DNA of 25,480 bases from an uncultured Collinsella sp. (GCA_902470895.1 CABRID010000017.1:1-25480); one strand, 5' to 3'. Shown: positions 7,501 to 13,647, counted from the first letter of the stretch. Notes: a model not told the origin generated them from the sequence alone. Translations and numbers: made by a program.

Positions 7501-8043
7501 AATCTTGCAGCCGTTTAGATCCAGCGTGATATTGCTGCCGTTGTTGAGCGTGATCGTCTCGCTGGTCACGACATCATTCATAAGCTTGAAGCTAGCAACA
7601 CCGCTTGCATTCGCCAGTTTTTTCAACTCGTCAGCTGTTCGTATTTCAGTGGATGCCGTTTTAGTCTGCCCGCCTTCCGCAGCCAGCATTACGGCATTGC
7701 CATCCGACAACTCGCCATCTTCGGCCTGCAGCTTACCTTCAAGCTGACCTTGCTCAACACCATTTGAAGGGTCGGCTTCGCCACCCTCGATCTCGTCACT
7801 ATTCTGGTTTTCGGTATCCCCGTTGTTGGTGTTGTCTACATCAGTAGACTCACTTGAGGAACCCCCCCCCATCACAGTTTCCTCGGCAGAAACCGTCTGG
7901 ACATCGTTGGCAATGGCCTGCGAGATTGGAGGCATGACGAGCGACAGTACCAGGCTCAACACGGAGGCTCCGCACAAAACGACTGCCAGCACACGGCGCG
8001 TCGCTTTTTTACTCTGCTTAGTTTTTTCTGAATTCGCTTTCAT
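4531..8043 (-). CDS. Beta-helix pilus tip adhesin with LPLSG anchor (1170 aa)
   Basis: First gene of the pilus operon, probably the tip adhesin. It has a long signal peptide (1-45, basic start, helix 18-40, ending SQAIA). A low-complexity acidic linker (50-125) contains Gly59-61, encoded by a G9 run. A large right-handed beta-helix region (about 135-760) has many Gly-rich turns such as GGGVYAD, GGGIMAEN and GAGISVK, plus the phrase ISGN/ITGN repeated. Two FctA/Spy0128-like pilin domains follow (about 765-957 and 968-1125), each closing with TFTNxY. The anchor is LPLSG (1129-1133), then a membrane helix and RRK tail. About ten cysteines dot the beta-helix (for example C333/C337, C432/C433), unusual for a surface protein. 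Start: GGGGAGG then 8 bases to ATG at 8043. The ligand is unknown. Composition is AT-richer than the housekeeping genes. Confidence 0.85.
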   Translation of the reverse strand: MKANSEKTKQSKKATRRVLAVVLCGASVLSLVLSLVMPPISQAIANDVQTVSAEETVMGGGSSSESTDVDNTNNGDTENQNSDEIEGGEADPSNGVEQGQLEGKLQAEDGELSDGNAVMLAAEGGQTKTASTEIRTADELKKLANASGVASFKLMNDVVTSETITLNNGSNITLDLNGCKIKHASQDQSLFNITGGTTLTIEDTDPEKASESVSEVNKLDDQGQDLNPDNYGKKAVLSYDNGIPSNLTYYVTQSSPSATDTTKTTETLYVHSVDIKGAIVACGGNENLKLININGGHFSLENGVLTQEKDCYVRNLVYAENESTVNMNGGYVCGGYCRWSGAGAGISVKESTLSISNGVIAGNCAPSGGGVYADKSIVKVAGGVISGNSTLNNNKGFGGGIMAENGGSVTVSGGYITNNRYANFCYKDGDGCCGGGGLAATKGALVTIFGGQITGNYSEEAGGGVYVTNIFQQDSRAWLDIKGGNIASNVSFRSEGAGIRVGQRVDAMINGPKDSSGTKESTVYITNNHCMSRFDWGGGGIFVQGDSNNADNAGRLFVYNSYISSNTAGGYGGGVAVCPSGKTLVTNTEGTAIFGNSSAGNENPGEDHPNPAYKQEGNSGNDKAPHLSAGNDGKDQDKAAYLKDVFRDNGHADFFLAAHDHKTPIAVVTGEMLGGGDARYSGSIELEKAINIPANGVVGVKNSIGLTSGVMSGVMAKDEAAINARNQAQNEATTFITGNYSWDHGGGIMSNGDLYLGVPADAYVYPSLKLKATKALKNKKTNENMTLDTNQFPFSFSVYRKDSDGASTPSWDGETFNSGGCRQVKSAPNNADGNITFDLSNDLSNELSKQPLASDTGKIRYSYYLVEDAGNIPGVDYDHAVYEINVTVEYNKTLLMSVPIKNNSNSTKDLNVYNYTIDNVSVTKNPGGSANSQDYVQLDDDGYYSIADSGGGSTFTNKYTPSVSWTPKATKVVEGGEMKEFTLQLAKDSKFGDIIGTAVTSGNENKQTHSFLDGNGNEIELTYSLSDIRNSPDPGDSTGGPSKTFKYYVREKNERSTYPHYKFDQSVYELTVVAKDDDAGITTNVTYTQIVDAEGNEIPENKRIPKQYGEDTGAGQSLPTFTNTYSTSLPLSGMSGVTLTYLAGAAVLCAAAAWMHIRRKANAKGGERRE
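7862..7870 (-). repeat. G9 homopolymer in adhesin coding region (candidate phase switch)
   Basis: The coding strand reads ATG, nine G, then TTCCTCAAG. As written the frame is open (Met-Gly-Gly-Gly-Ser). Losing one G gives a TAG stop 11 codons after that ATG; gaining one gives TGA 7 codons after it. The tract sits just after the signal peptide, so either slip would abolish the anchored protein. Confidence 0.8.
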
Positions 8044-8047
8044 CGAT

Positions 8048-8065
8048 GTCTCCTCCCCAAGAGAC
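8048..8065 (-). promoter_or_regulatory. Hairpin over the adhesin ribosome binding site
   Basis: GTCTC (8048-8052) pairs with GAGAC (8061-8065), placing the GGGGAGG ribosome binding site in the loop and edge of a 5-bp stem. This could modestly limit translation; the stem is short. Confidence 0.3.
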
Positions 8066-8097
8066 CGCGATCTTGCTCTTTCACTATCAAACGTATC

Positions 8098-8118
8098 TGC
8101 GCAACCTGTAATTGCGCA
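8098..8118 (-). promoter_or_regulatory. 21-bp palindrome in pilus operon leader
   Basis: TGCGCAA (8098-8104), 7 bases, TTGCGCA (8112-8118) is a perfect dyad starting a few bases after the predicted transcription start. It could be a regulator's operator or a 5' stem-loop that stabilises the mRNA. Confidence 0.5.
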
Positions 8119-8132
8119 CACTTATAGTACAT

Positions 8133-8162
8133 ATTGTAACGATTGTTTGAACATCTAAGCAA
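8133..8162 (-). promoter_or_regulatory. Pilus operon promoter candidate
   Basis: On the minus strand: -35 TTGCTT (8162-8157), 18-base spacer, -10 TACAAT (8138-8133). Start near 8126, giving a leader of about 80 bases before the adhesin ATG at 8043. The surroundings are AT-rich, unlike most of the window. Confidence 0.5.
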
Positions 8163-8504
8163 AAATACCGATAGTTTTGTAGCGAATTCTCAATTCTCTT
8201 GACATTTGCTCGGATTTACCTTCGTTTATTCGCTATAAAATATCTATTTCTACTGGTAATTAAGCTAGTTATCATTTTTTAATAGCATTTTATTTATTTG
8301 CACAACATTTTGCTCAAGAGCATGCGTCCTGTGAACGGTCGAAAATCAACCGTGAACGGCAGATCATTAACCGGGATGAATATCCTACTAAACTGATGAG
8401 AATATCTTTAACCCATCGGTAGTTAGAAGCGTGATGTTCAGGCAACAATATTTGAATTTCCGCACAGATTTTAGGTATCAATTCGCCCAAATCGCCTGAG
8501 GCCA
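8163..8504. other. AT-rich gap without a supported gene
   Basis: About 340 bases between the pilus promoter and the HAD phosphatase gene. It contains a direct repeat GTGAACGG at 8331-8338 and 8352-8359, 21 bases apart (two helical turns), which could be a binding site. A minus-strand frame of 63 codons (8314-8505, GTG start) has no ribosome binding site and no recognisable motif. Nothing else is evident. Confidence 0.4.
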
Positions 8505-8533
8505 CCGCAAAAAGAGCCTGCCCCCTTCTGCGG
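8505..8533 (-). terminator. Weak terminator-like hairpin after the HAD gene
   Basis: On the minus strand CCGCA (8533-8529) and TGCGG (8509-8505) can pair, with a run of five T just before the right arm. The geometry is imperfect, but the position, 17 bases past the HAD stop, is right. Confidence 0.3.
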
Positions 8534-8549
8534 TAGTTCTCCCCCAGCG

Positions 8550-9371
8550 CTACAGCAGATGTTCCTCGATAAAGATCGCGATGCCGTCTTCGTCGTTGCT
8601 GGCGGTTACAAAATCGGCGGCGGCGCGGGTGGCGTCGCTTCCGTTTGCCATCGCCACGCCCACGCCGGCGTCAGCCACCATGCAGGTGTCGTTGTCCGCA
8701 TCGCCAAACACGCAGATGTCCTGGAGCTCCATGTCGTTGAGCTCCGCCACGCGCACAAGGCCGCGCGTCTTGGACACGCGCGGATCCATGAACTCGTAGA
8801 GCCGCTGCGTGGTCTGCAGGGCCGCCGCCTTAACGGTGTTATCGGCAAACGTCGACGCCTGCTCAATCACCCGCGGCATTACCTCGGGCGCCATGGTAAA
8901 CATCACCTTGGTCTGCGGCTCGCGCAAAAACTCGGCAAAGTCGACCACCTGGTAGGGAACGCCGTCGACGCGCGACAGGTGCTCGACGCACGCGTTGCTC
9001 TCGGGCACGTAGAACACGCCGTCTCGGGGGCAGACGGGCGTTGCCGGAAGGTCCGCCATGTGCTTGCAGATGCGCGCGATGGTCTCGCCCGGCAGCGGAT
9101 AGCTCAGCTCGTTGATGTCGTGCGCGCGGTCGATGACCTCGGCGCCGCCACAGCCCACCATCACGTCTACCAGACCGTCGATGCCCCAAAGCTCATACAT
9201 GGCCTCGGTCGCGTGGGCGTCGCGCCCGGTGCACAGGCCAAAGAGCACGCCACGCTCGCGCAGAGCGCGGATCGCCGCCGCAGTGCGCGGGGACACCGTG
9301 TGCTCGCTCGTGAGCAGCGTGCCGTCGATATCGCAGAACACGGCTTTGATGTTGCTGAATGTGGCGTCCAT
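8550..9371 (-). CDS. Cof-type HAD-IIB family hydrolase (273 aa)
   Basis: Cytosolic phosphatase of the haloacid dehalogenase superfamily, Cof/YwpJ type. These enzymes remove phosphate from small sugar or nucleotide phosphates; the substrate cannot be read from sequence. Motif I DIDGTL (14-19; nucleophile Asp14, acid Asp16), motif II Thr48 in CTGR, motif III Lys201 in SKTRG, and motif IV GDADND (223-228) are all present. The large cap between motifs II and III is the C2B type. Length is normal for the family. Start: AAAGG five bases before ATG. It follows the MFS gene on the same strand but two hairpins lie between, so it probably has its own promoter. Confidence 0.92.
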   Translation of the reverse strand: MDATFSNIKAVFCDIDGTLLTSEHTVSPRTAAAIRALRERGVLFGLCTGRDAHATEAMYELWGIDGLVDVMVGCGGAEVIDRAHDINELSYPLPGETIARICKHMADLPATPVCPRDGVFYVPESNACVEHLSRVDGVPYQVVDFAEFLREPQTKVMFTMAPEVMPRVIEQASTFADNTVKAAALQTTQRLYEFMDPRVSKTRGLVRVAELNDMELQDICVFGDADNDTCMVADAGVGVAMANGSDATRAAADFVTASNDEDGIAIFIEEHLL

Positions 9372-9425
9372 GGGGGCCTTTCTGGGTAGCGTGGCGATGT
9401 TGGATGCAATCGGAAATGGAGTACA

Positions 9426-9435
9426 TGGTATACCA
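9426..9435. promoter_or_regulatory. Palindrome upstream of the HAD gene
   Basis: TGGTATACCA is a perfect 10-bp palindrome about 55 bases before the HAD start codon. The form resembles operator half-sites of GntR-type repressors, but no regulator gene is adjacent. Weak evidence. Confidence 0.25.
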
Positions 9436-9453
9436 AGGCACGAGCACGGCTCG

Positions 9454-9498
9454 CCAAAGCAAAAACCACCACAAAGGTGCCTGTCCCCTTTGTGGTGG
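9454..9498. repeat. REP-like palindrome, CCACCACAAAGG family, copy 1
   Basis: CCACCACAAAGG (9466-9477) and CCTTTGTGGTGG (9487-9498) are perfect 12-bp arms around TGCCTGTCC. The left part from CCAAAGC (9454) to AAAGGTG (9479) recurs exactly at 10984-11009. Short, intergenic and palindromic, it resembles REP elements. Confidence 0.7.
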
Positions 9499-9515
9499 AA
9501 ATGACGTTTGCCCAG

Positions 9516-9557
9516 ATAAAACCTGCCAAAATAAACCTGTCCCTTTTTGGCAGGTTA
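9516..9557 (-). terminator. Terminator of the MFS gene
   Basis: AACCTGCCAAAA (9520-9531) and TTTTGGCAGGTT (9545-9556) form a perfect 12-bp stem whose first bases overlap the MFS stop codon; on the minus strand it is followed by TTATC. The loop carries AGGGACAGG, echoing the loop of the neighbouring repeat, so this may be a repeat element acting as a terminator. Confidence 0.6.
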
Positions 9558-10823
9558 GCGATCCAAATGCCTACGTCCAAACAGCAGCAGCGCCGCGGGG
9601 ACCGCCGTTACGACTATGCCCGCTCCTACGAGCGTCTGCTGCACGCCAAATGTCGCCGCCAGCCACGGGGCAATCGCCAGCGGAGCCACGCCGGCGAACA
9701 TGTTTCCAAAGCCCATGACCGAGTTGACGCGGCCGAGCTGCTCGAGCGGGGCCGTCGTTTGCACAATGGTGTTGTGGAGCGGGTTGACGACGCCCCAGGC
9801 CACGCCCAGGGCGATCTGGCCGATAAGGGCCACTCCCACGTACGGCGTGCCCACGTAGAGCAGGCTTCCCAGGCCTACGGTCATAAGCGCCACGAGCAAC
9901 GTTTTAAGGCTGACGAAGCGCGGCGGCATGCGAAGCGCGACCACGGCGCCCAGCACCGCGCCCACGCCGCAGGCCGACGAAAGCCAGCCCATCCATTCGA
10001 CGCCGACGTGCAGGACGTCGCGATAGAAGAACGACTCCAGCGGATCGAAGGCGCCGTAGCCAAAGTTCGAAACGAAGATGATGCAGAAGAGCAGGGCGAG
10101 GACGCTGTTGGTGAAGACCGTCTTGATGCTGGCTGCGAAGGTGGCGCGGGCGGACGTGCTGGGGCTGGAGCTTTGTCCCGCACGCTCCCCTTCCTCTGCC
10201 GAATCGGCATCCGCATGCCCGGCGACATGGCTGGTCTGCGGCCTAAAGCCCCAACCGACGATGAACGCCAGCGCGGTAAAGAGCATCATGAGCACAAACA
10301 CCGCGCGCGACGACGCAGCAGCCGCGACAAAGCCGCCCAGCGTGGGGCCGACGATGATACTCACGTTTGAGAACATGGCAATGGCGGAGTTGATGTCTTT
10401 GAGTTCGACGGGGTCGTCGGTGAGGTAGGCCGGATAGGACGTGGCGATGGGCTGGGCGAACCCCATTACAAAGCCCAAGAGTACCGCGCCGGCAAGGATT
10501 GTTCCGGTCGCGTCGCCAAAGACGATGATTGCCGCGCCCGTTGCTAGCGTGCCGACGATGCTCAGCAGAAAATGGCGGCGCGGACCCCAGGCGTCGAGTA
10601 CCGCGCCACCCGCAAAGGATCCCAGGATCACGAAAACGTTCATGAACAGGACGGCCAGCGATGTCGCGACGACCGAGGCATCGTCTGCATAGGTGAGCGT
10701 TCCGATGACGCCGATAAAGTAGCTGGTCTGATAACCGGTGTAGATGAGAAAGCGCATCGCCACCAGGCGCTTAGCCTGAGCAGACAACGACGAGTTGGTT
10801 TTTGAGAATAGAGGAATGGGCAT
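9555..10823 (-). CDS. MFS transporter (422 aa)
   Basis: Inner-membrane secondary transporter of the major facilitator superfamily, with about 12 predicted helices. The first half includes the loop-2/3 motif GGAVLDAWGPRR, close to the MFS signature G-x-x-x-D-x-x-G-R/P-R. A hydrophilic loop rich in Ala, Ser, Glu and Asp (about 210-240) separates the two six-helix halves. Resembles the EntS/drug-exporter branch, but substrate and direction are unknown. The start is fixed at ATG 10823 by AAGGAG five bases upstream; an upstream in-frame extension to 10862 crosses the ribosome binding site and is rejected. Transcribed alone; its stop overlaps a terminator hairpin. Confidence 0.88.
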   Translation of the reverse strand: MPIPLFSKTNSSLSAQAKRLVAMRFLIYTGYQTSYFIGVIGTLTYADDASVVATSLAVLFMNVFVILGSFAGGAVLDAWGPRRHFLLSIVGTLATGAAIIVFGDATGTILAGAVLLGFVMGFAQPIATSYPAYLTDDPVELKDINSAIAMFSNVSIIVGPTLGGFVAAAASSRAVFVLMMLFTALAFIVGWGFRPQTSHVAGHADADSAEEGERAGQSSSPSTSARATFAASIKTVFTNSVLALLFCIIFVSNFGYGAFDPLESFFYRDVLHVGVEWMGWLSSACGVGAVLGAVVALRMPPRFVSLKTLLVALMTVGLGSLLYVGTPYVGVALIGQIALGVAWGVVNPLHNTIVQTTAPLEQLGRVNSVMGFGNMFAGVAPLAIAPWLAATFGVQQTLVGAGIVVTAVPAALLLFGRRHLDR

Positions 10824-10834
10824 AAGAGCTCCTT

Positions 10835-10900
10835 GTTGCATACGAATACGGGCCGCGGGCATTGACCACCGGCCATCGACTCAATCTTTCCGTATGCAAC
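10835..10900 (-). promoter_or_regulatory. Long-range inverted repeat in the MFS leader
   Basis: GTTGCATACG (10835-10844) and CGTATGCAAC (10891-10900) are perfect 10-bp inverted copies 46 bases apart. The one nearest the gene ends directly at the AAGGAG ribosome binding site. Either an mRNA hairpin controlling translation or two sites bound by a looping regulator would fit. Confidence 0.45.
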
Positions 10901-10950
10901 GTTAAGGACGCATCGGGCCCCTTCTCTCCGTTTTTGCCAGCACGAACTAC

Positions 10951-10987
10951 TTGGTAGATTTTAAGGCATGTCCCAAACATCTACCAA
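10951..10987. repeat. Palindromic intergenic hairpin
   Basis: TTGGTAGAT (10951-10959) and ATCTACCAA (10979-10987) flank a 19-base loop containing AAGGCATGTCCC, which resembles the AAGGTGCCTGTCCC loop of the repeat at 9454. It abuts copy 2 of that repeat, so the two form a tandem hairpin cluster. Confidence 0.5.
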
Positions 10988-11023
10988 AGCAAAAACCACC
11001 ACAAAGGTGACTGTCTGTGGTGG
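10984..11023. repeat. REP-like palindrome, CCACCACAAAGG family, copy 2
   Basis: Shares 26 identical bases with 9454-9479. The arms are shorter here: CCACCACA (10996-11003) and TGTGGTGG (11016-11023); the right arm lacks the CCCTT of copy 1. Confidence 0.65.
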
Positions 11024-11047
11024 CCCAATGATATGGCAGCATAGCGA

Positions 11048-11147
11048 GCCGGTTCCGAGTGCCCCAGGTCGCCCCGAAAGAGGAGCGACGCGTACTTTGG
11101 TACGCGAGCGACGGTTTGAGGGGCGAGATGGGGTGCTTGGGACCGGC
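11048..11147. repeat. 100-bp imperfect palindrome after moaC-mobB
   Basis: The block is nearly symmetric about 11097-11098. The centre is CGCGTAC-TTTG-GTACGCG (11089-11106); the outer arms pair GCCGGTTCC with GGGACCGGC and TCGCCCC with GGGGCGA, separated by a poorly paired 13-base internal region. It starts 6 bases past the moaC-mobB stop. No T-run follows on either strand, so it is not an obvious terminator; a REP/MITE-like element is more likely. Confidence 0.6.
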
Positions 11148-11153
11148 GCAGCG

Positions 11154-12455
11154 TCAAGCCTGAAGGTGGTCTTGGATCAGGTCGCAGATGGCTCGGGCGT
11201 CGTTGATGTTGATGGCTCGGGTCGCGAAGCCGGCATCGAAGGCCTGACGCGCCAGGGCTTCGTTGCAGGCAAGGGCCAGCGTGTGACCGTCGACCAGGTC
11301 GAGCGAGCTCTTGCCGCGCAGACGGTCGACACCGGAGCGCGCGACCACGATGTTGTCGAAGCCCTCGGTCTTGTAGCCCTCGATGATCACCACGTCGACA
11401 TCGTTGTAGCGCGACAGCAGCTCGCGCGCGGGCATCTCGTCCTCCTCGCGCGTGTCGGCGTACTCCGCCCAACGCGTGGCGCAGATGAGGCCCACGTGCT
11501 TGGATCCGGCCTGGTGATGGCGCCAGGTGTCCTTAGCGGGCACATCGATATCAAAGCCGTGGTGCCCATGATGCTTGAGCGAACCCACGCGCAGACCGCG
11601 GCGGGTGAGCTCGGCAATAACCTTCTCGACGAGCGTGGTCTTGCCCGAGTTTTGGTAGCCGATAAACGCGATCGCGGGGACGGCCGGTGTCGGAGCTGCG
11701 GCCGCGACGGCGACGGGTGCGGGCGCGGGCGCGGCACCGTCAGCGGCCACGGACTCAACGGCAGCGGCCTGACGCTCTGCACGATCCCACACGCCCGAGC
11801 GGCCGCCCTCCTTGTGCAGCAGGCGCACGTCGACGATCTCCATGCCGCGGTCGACTGCCTTGCACATGTCGTAGATGGTCAAGCATGCGGCACTCGCGCC
11901 GGTCAGCGCTTCCATCTCAATGCCGGTCTTGCCCGTCACGCCCGCCGTGACCAGCACGTGAAAGCCAACCTGTCCGTCAGGACGCGCCGGCGCCCAGCCC
12001 TCGGGCGTCTCGTCGGCCGGCGTTCCCGCCGGAGCGATGGGCGCAATGTCGCACTTGCTCTTGGTAATGAGCAACGGATGGCACATAGGGATGATGTCGC
12101 TCGTGCGCTTGATGGCCATGATGCCCGCCACGCGGGCGCAGGCAAGCACGTCGCCCTTCTTGGCGCGGTCCTGCAGCACCATGGCTTGCGTCTCGGGATG
12201 CATGAGGATGGTGCCCTCGGCGATGGCAATGCGATGGGTCTCGGCCTTGTCGGACACGTCGACCATACGTACCTCGCCCTTGGCGTCCACGTGCGTCAGC
12301 TCGTCGCGACGGGCGTCACGGGCGGGCTCGGTGGCAGCGCTGGCAGTCGGCTGCGCGGTCGTGGCGACATCGCCGGCCGCAGCCGTGACTTTGTGGGCAG
12401 ACATCGCGGCCCTGCGAGCGGCCTTGGTGGCATCGGCGTACCTGCTCTTGGCCAT
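11154..12455 (-). CDS. moaC-mobB: MoaC-MobB fusion, molybdenum cofactor biosynthesis (433 aa)
   Basis: Two enzymes in one chain. Residues 52-224 are MoaC (cyclic pyranopterin monophosphate synthase, the second half of the first Mo-cofactor step): LTHVD start, MCHPLLITK (124-132), and the active-site Asp196/Lys199 in DMCKA. An insertion at about 141-162 is rich in Pro/Ala. An Ala/Pro linker (about 226-260) leads to MobB (261-433), a GTP-binding protein that assists guanylation of molybdopterin: P-loop GYQNSGKTT (266-274) and KHHGHHGFDIDVPAKD. Residues 1-50 are a low-complexity extension. Start at 12455: GGAGG inside the moaA 3' end lies 8 bases upstream. It follows moaA by 4 bases, so the two form an operon. 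Later steps (MoaD/E, MoeA, MobA) are not in the window. Confidence 0.93.
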   Translation of the reverse strand: MAKSRYADATKAARRAAMSAHKVTAAAGDVATTAQPTASAATEPARDARRDELTHVDAKGEVRMVDVSDKAETHRIAIAEGTILMHPETQAMVLQDRAKKGDVLACARVAGIMAIKRTSDIIPMCHPLLITKSKCDIAPIAPAGTPADETPEGWAPARPDGQVGFHVLVTAGVTGKTGIEMEALTGASAACLTIYDMCKAVDRGMEIVDVRLLHKEGGRSGVWDRAERQAAAVESVAADGAAPAPAPVAVAAAAPTPAVPAIAFIGYQNSGKTTLVEKVIAELTRRGLRVGSLKHHGHHGFDIDVPAKDTWRHHQAGSKHVGLICATRWAEYADTREEDEMPARELLSRYNDVDVVIIEGYKTEGFDNIVVARSGVDRLRGKSSLDLVDGHTLALACNEALARQAFDAGFATRAININDARAICDLIQDHLQA

Positions 12456-12459
12456 ATGA

Positions 12460-13515
12460 TCATCCTCCGATTTGGGACATAAATCGTTGCGTGCCCTCAA
12501 TTATCGCGTGTTCCTGCGGTTTGTGGGCCACGGCATCGCGCCAAATCGAAAGTACCTGCATATCATCACCACGGCGCAGCGCCTCACGCACCGAATACTC
12601 GGCATCGCTAAACAGGCACGGACGCACGTTGCCGTCGGCCGTCAGGCGCAGACGGTTGCAATTCGCGCAAAAATGGTTGGACATGGCGCTAATAAAGCCA
12701 ACCGTTCCCGCCGCGCCCGGAAAGTGCCAATAGCGCGCAGGGCCCGCGCCGGCAGGAGCGTCGTTGATGTCGAGCGGCTCGAGCTCGCCCAGTCCCGCCG
12801 CGGTGGCCCCGGCATTGATGCGCGCCCGCAGCTCGTCGCTCGGCACGGTATCGCTCGCGTCCCACAGCTCAGGATTGAGCGCGGGCGCATGAGGGTCCAC
12901 AGCGCAATGCGAGCTCGTACGCTCGTCGCCGATGGGCATGTATTCGATAAAGCGCAGGTGGATGGGGCGGTCGACGGTCAGTCGTGCGAGGGCTGCTACA
13001 TCCTGGTTGAGTCGGCGCACAACAACGCAGTTGACCTTAACGGGCTCAAAGCCCCAGGCCAGTGCCGCGTCGATGCCTGCCATGGTCTGCTCGAGTCGAC
13101 CCAGGCGCGTGATCTTTCCAAACAGCGTAGGGTCGAGTGTGTCGAGCGAGATGTTGACGCGGTTAAGCCCGGCATCTTTGAGCTGCGGCGCCAGCTTGGG
13201 CAGCAGGGCGCCGTTGGTGGTGAGCGAGATGTCCTCGATCTGCGGGATCGCGCGGATGTCGCGAATGAGCGGGATGATGCGGCGGCTGACCAGCGGCTCG
13301 CCACCCGTCAGGCGCACGCGGCGAATGCCCTCCCCCGCCACCATACGCACAAAGCGTGCGATCTCCTCGGCGCTGAGCAGCTCGTCGTGCACGCGGGGCG
13401 CCACGCCGTCGGCCGGCATGCAGTAAATGCAGCGGAAATTGCACTTGTCGGTAACGGCAATGCGCAGGTAGTTGATATCGCGGCCAAAACCGTCATGTTG
13501 CACGTGCCCGTCCAC
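12460..13515 (-). CDS. moaA: GTP 3',8-cyclase MoaA (351 aa)
   Basis: Radical SAM enzyme that opens the Mo-cofactor pathway by rearranging GTP to 3',8-cyclo-dihydro-GTP, the substrate of MoaC. The SAM-binding 4Fe-4S motif C-x3-C-x2-C is at Cys25/29/32; LTGGEPL follows (69-75). The second cluster is Cys283/286/300 (C-x2-C-x13-C). The chain ends in the family's conserved Gly-Gly (MSQIGG). Residues about 199-221 look like an insertion relative to typical MoaA. Start is GTG at 13515, preceded by GGGGAGG; the next in-frame GTG four codons on is possible. The stop is 4 bases before the moaC-mobB ATG, whose ribosome binding site lies within moaA. Confidence 0.95.
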   Translation of the reverse strand: MDGHVQHDGFGRDINYLRIAVTDKCNFRCIYCMPADGVAPRVHDELLSAEEIARFVRMVAGEGIRRVRLTGGEPLVSRRIIPLIRDIRAIPQIEDISLTTNGALLPKLAPQLKDAGLNRVNISLDTLDPTLFGKITRLGRLEQTMAGIDAALAWGFEPVKVNCVVVRRLNQDVAALARLTVDRPIHLRFIEYMPIGDERTSSHCAVDPHAPALNPELWDASDTVPSDELRARINAGATAAGLGELEPLDINDAPAGAGPARYWHFPGAAGTVGFISAMSNHFCANCNRLRLTADGNVRPCLFSDAEYSVREALRRGDDMQVLSIWRDAVAHKPQEHAIIEGTQRFMSQIGG

Positions 13516-13555
13516 GCGGCCCTCCCCTCACGCGGCGTTTTATTCTTCGGAAAAC

Positions 13556-13561
13556 ATAATA
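13556..13561 (-). promoter_or_regulatory. -10 candidate for the moaA operon
   Basis: The minus strand reads TATTAT, 41 bases before the moaA start. No good -35 is seen. The remaining 13516-13647 contains no gene. Confidence 0.3.
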
Positions 13562-13647
13562 CCCCACGAGAGAATCATGCCGACACCCGTACGACAGGAC
13601 AGGTCGTTTCAAGCGAAACGGGCTTTCCAAACCCATCCTCAGCACAG

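Noticed and set aside
8314..8505. 63-codon open frame on the minus strand with a GTG start
   Set aside because: No ribosome binding site, no recognisable motif, overlaps a hairpin after the HAD gene, and lies in an AT-rich gap where such frames arise by chance.
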